Below are positions 62,424-64,000 of a stretch of 64,000 bases of DNA, in pieces. The DNA comes from Microtetraspora malaysiensis (GTDB taxonomy: Bacteria; Actinomycetota; Actinomycetes; Streptosporangiales; Streptosporangiaceae), in assembly GCF_001528665.1 (NCBI RefSeq), contig NZ_BBYJ01000038.1, positions 62,001 to 126,000 of the forward strand, read 5' to 3'. Below the pieces are notes generated by a model, which saw only the letters and a program-made list of their open reading frames with translations, was not told the DNA's origin and ran no database searches. Each line of letters opens with the position of its first letter. The first letter of the stretch is position 1. A program made the translations under genes and the position numbers.

Positions 62424-62463
62424 CTGGCGCCTCGACGCTCCGGCCGGAGCGTCGAGGCGCCAG
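62424..62463. terminator. 40-bp perfect palindrome, strong terminator candidate
   Basis: CTGGCGCCTCGACGCTCCGG (62424-62443) followed directly by its exact complement (62444-62463) without loop. It lies 24 nt after the membrane-protein stop. The remaining bases to 62740 contain no gene I can support. Confidence 0.7.
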
Positions 62464-62740
62464 TGTCGCTGCGCCGGCGACGATCGTTCTCGGCATGGAA
62501 GACCGCGAAAAGCCCCGTCTCTCCCCTCGCCGTGGCGATCGATCGGCACGGCGGGCAGCTCAAAACCCTCGTGGCACGACGCTCGCACTCTCCGCGTTCG
62601 GTAGTGCTCGCCGCGGGAGGCGTGGGTCTGCACTCCGATGCCCGGGGCCCACAGCTCTTCGTGATCACCCGCGCCGACGTCCCCTGCGGTCAACTCGTCT
62701 GGGCACGTTGCCCCACGCGCCCGAGTATCCGCCGCGAGCG

Positions 62741-63214
62741 CTACCCCCGGCCGGTTCGTTGCCGGGCGACCGCCTCGTTAACGTCGCCGAGGAAGCGCTC
62801 GACGGTCGCCTGATCCGCGGCGTCGAACCGTCCCATGACGGCGACGATCTCATGGATGAGCGGACCGAAGAAGCTCCATCCGAGCGCGACGGCGCTCTCA
62901 TCCACTTTCAGCAGCACGCGCCGACGGTCTTGGGTGTCGCGTTCCCGGCGCACATGACCGAGCCTTTCCAGACGGTCGATCACCGCCGTGGTGCCCGCGG
63001 AGTTGAGGCCAAGGTGCGCCCCCAGGATTCCCGGGGTGGCGGGCGCGCCCGTGCGGGCGGCATCCAGGAGGCAGATGAGCGCACGCACATCGGTCGGATG
63101 GAGGGCGTGCCGGGCGGCGAATCCCTCCCCGATCCGGTCGAGTTCCACGGTGATCGCGCGCAGCAGGTGCACCACTCGCATCCCGGCGTCCTGTTCGTGC
63201 ACGTCGTTCGCCAC
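62741..63214 (-). CDS. MarR family regulator
   Basis: 157 residues from GTG 63214. Winged helix: APATPGILGAHLGLNSAGTTAVIDRLERLGHVRRERDTQDRRRVLLKV. Divergent from the alpha/beta hydrolase gene, with a palindrome between them. Confidence 0.88.
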   Translation of the reverse strand: MANDVHEQDAGMRVVHLLRAITVELDRIGEGFAARHALHPTDVRALICLLDAARTGAPATPGILGAHLGLNSAGTTAVIDRLERLGHVRRERDTQDRRRVLLKVDESAVALGWSFFGPLIHEIVAVMGRFDAADQATVERFLGDVNEAVARQRTGRG

Positions 63215-63249
63215 CTTGCCTCCGTCCCGGCAACCGCCACGTTGACAAT

Positions 63250-63266
63250 ATCTCGCTCAGCGAGAT
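63250..63266. promoter_or_regulatory. MarR-type operator
   Basis: ATCTCGC-TCA-GCGAGAT, 7-bp arms, in the spacer between TTGACA (63242-63247) and ATTATT (63265-63270), a consensus-like plus-strand promoter of 17-bp spacing for the hydrolase gene. Confidence 0.6.
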
Positions 63267-63299
63267 TATTGATGGGCGAGCTATTTGCCGAGGTGAGGC

Positions 63300-64000
63300 A
63301 TGCCCGATGACCGTCACGGTGCGAACGCGGCCTTCCTCGCCGCCTATGACGCGGTTCTGGCGCGTTGGCCGGTCCAGGTCGAACCGATCGACCTGCCGTC
63401 GGCGTACGGCACGACGCGGGTGAACGCGTGCGGACCTGCGGACGGCCCGCCGCTGATCCTCTTACACGGCGGTGGCACCACCGCGGCGACGTGGTTCGCC
63501 AACGTCGCCGAGCTCGCCCGCCGACATCGGGTGTACGCCGTGGACCGCATCGGCGAGCCGGGACGGAGCATCCGGGGCGAACAGCCCCCTCGCAACATCC
63601 CCGACCTGCTCGACTGGCTGGACGGGGTGCTCGACGGGCTCGGGATCGAGAGCGCCGCCGTGTGCGGGCACTCCTACGGCGGATGGATCGCCCTGACGTA
63701 CGGCCTCCACGCGCCCCAGCGGGTCCGGCGGCTTGTTCTCCTCGATCCGACGCAGTGTTTTGGAGGATTCCGGGTTGGATACCTTTTGCGCGCGCTGCCG
63801 TCCCTCATCCAGCCGACGGCTTCGCGCGCGCGTGCCTTCCTGGCGTGGGAGACCGACGACGCGGAAGCCGACCCTGCCTGGCTGCGGCTGTACGGCCTGG
63901 CCGCGGAGTTCCCCGATGTGAAAGTCGTGACCGGGAAGCGGCCCAAGCCCGGACTGCTGCGCGCACTCACGACGCCGACCCTGGTTCTCCTCGCCGGACG
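63300..64000 (+). CDS. alpha/beta hydrolase, 3'-truncated by the window edge
   Basis: 233 codons are visible from ATG 63300 and the frame is open to the end of the window. LILLHGGGTTAATW forms the oxyanion hole, CGHSYGGW the nucleophile elbow (Ser about 124), and LRALTTPTLVLLAG the start of the last core strand. GAGGTGAGG precedes the ATG. Likely repressed by the divergent MarR protein. Substrate unknown. Confidence 0.86.
   Translation, partial: MPDDRHGANAAFLAAYDAVLARWPVQVEPIDLPSAYGTTRVNACGPADGPPLILLHGGGTTAATWFANVAELARRHRVYAVDRIGEPGRSIRGEQPPRNIPDLLDWLDGVLDGLGIESAAVCGHSYGGWIALTYGLHAPQRVRRLVLLDPTQCFGGFRVGYLLRALPSLIQPTASRARAFLAWETDDAEADPAWLRLYGLAAEFPDVKVVTGKRPKPGLLRALTTPTLVLLAG

Noticed and set aside
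1-64000. tRNA, rRNA or CRISPR
   Set aside because: Reading for T-loop sequences, CCA ends and evenly spaced repeats gave none I could support; a covariance-model search would be needed to exclude them fully.

Overview
The window is high-GC DNA with dense genes, frequent GTG starts, many ATGA/GTGA stop-start overlaps and several start codons 6-8 nt after a TAnnnT -10 box (leaderless transcripts). With the gene families seen (conservon-type sensor, SARP regulator, short RLHVDLC leader peptide, WYL and PadR regulators) this points to an actinomycete, probably Streptosporangiales or a Streptomyces relative. No rRNA, tRNA, CRISPR array, prophage or complete insertion sequence was recognised.

Layout. 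0-2.5 kb: a cut GNAT gene, a YajQ-type protein and an XRE-cupin regulator. 2.5-9.2 kb (minus): a peptide ABC importer operon (binding lipoprotein, two permeases, fused double ATPase) that ends in a GNAT-like/C39-like peptidase; a small MITE sits just in front of it. 9.5-10.6 kb: a secreted beta-propeller-like protein. 10.7-24.0 kb (mostly minus): a second-type complex I cluster, nuoA-[M48 peptidase]-nuoB-nuoC-nuoH and nuoI-J-K-L-M-N-htpX, interrupted by an opposing gene for a Pro-rich membrane protein with a helix-hairpin-helix end. It has no nuoD, E, F or G. 24.1-29.0 kb (plus): a NodB-fold lipoprotein that has lost its catalytic motifs, a leaderless 30-residue Cys-containing leader peptide with a hairpin, then korA-korB (2-oxoacid:ferredoxin oxidoreductase). 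A reasonable reading is that reduced ferredoxin from KorAB feeds the NADH-module-free complex; the absence of NuoD leaves its quinone site unexplained.

29.1-34.1 kb: a hypothetical protein, an EamA transporter with a GntR/FadR regulator and a matching operator, a mini-MITE that supplies the EamA stop codon, a barstar-like protein, and half a conservon (cvnA-like and cvnC-like only). 34.1-39.9 kb (minus): response regulator, histidine kinase, lipoprotein, ABC ATPase, ABC-2 permease and a secreted Cys-rich protein, probably one cell-envelope response unit. 40-47 kb: an APC permease and several small metabolic genes with their own regulators (HxlR, PadR), a FAD oxidoreductase and an SRPBCC protein behind twin palindromic operators, then a secreted M23 peptidase.

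48-64 kb: a FAD monooxygenase preceded by SARP-style direct repeats and the large SARP gene next to it; a tyrosine-phosphatase-like protein; a WYL regulator whose probable operator recurs at 56.5 kb; an AlkZ-like protein; VOC, GNAT, S1 protease and S66 carboxypeptidase genes; two MarR regulators, each divergent from its likely target; and a cut alpha/beta hydrolase at the end. Relics of an aldo/keto reductase, an MFS exporter and a small frameshifted gene lie between 53 and 61 kb, so this end looks like eroding accessory DNA.
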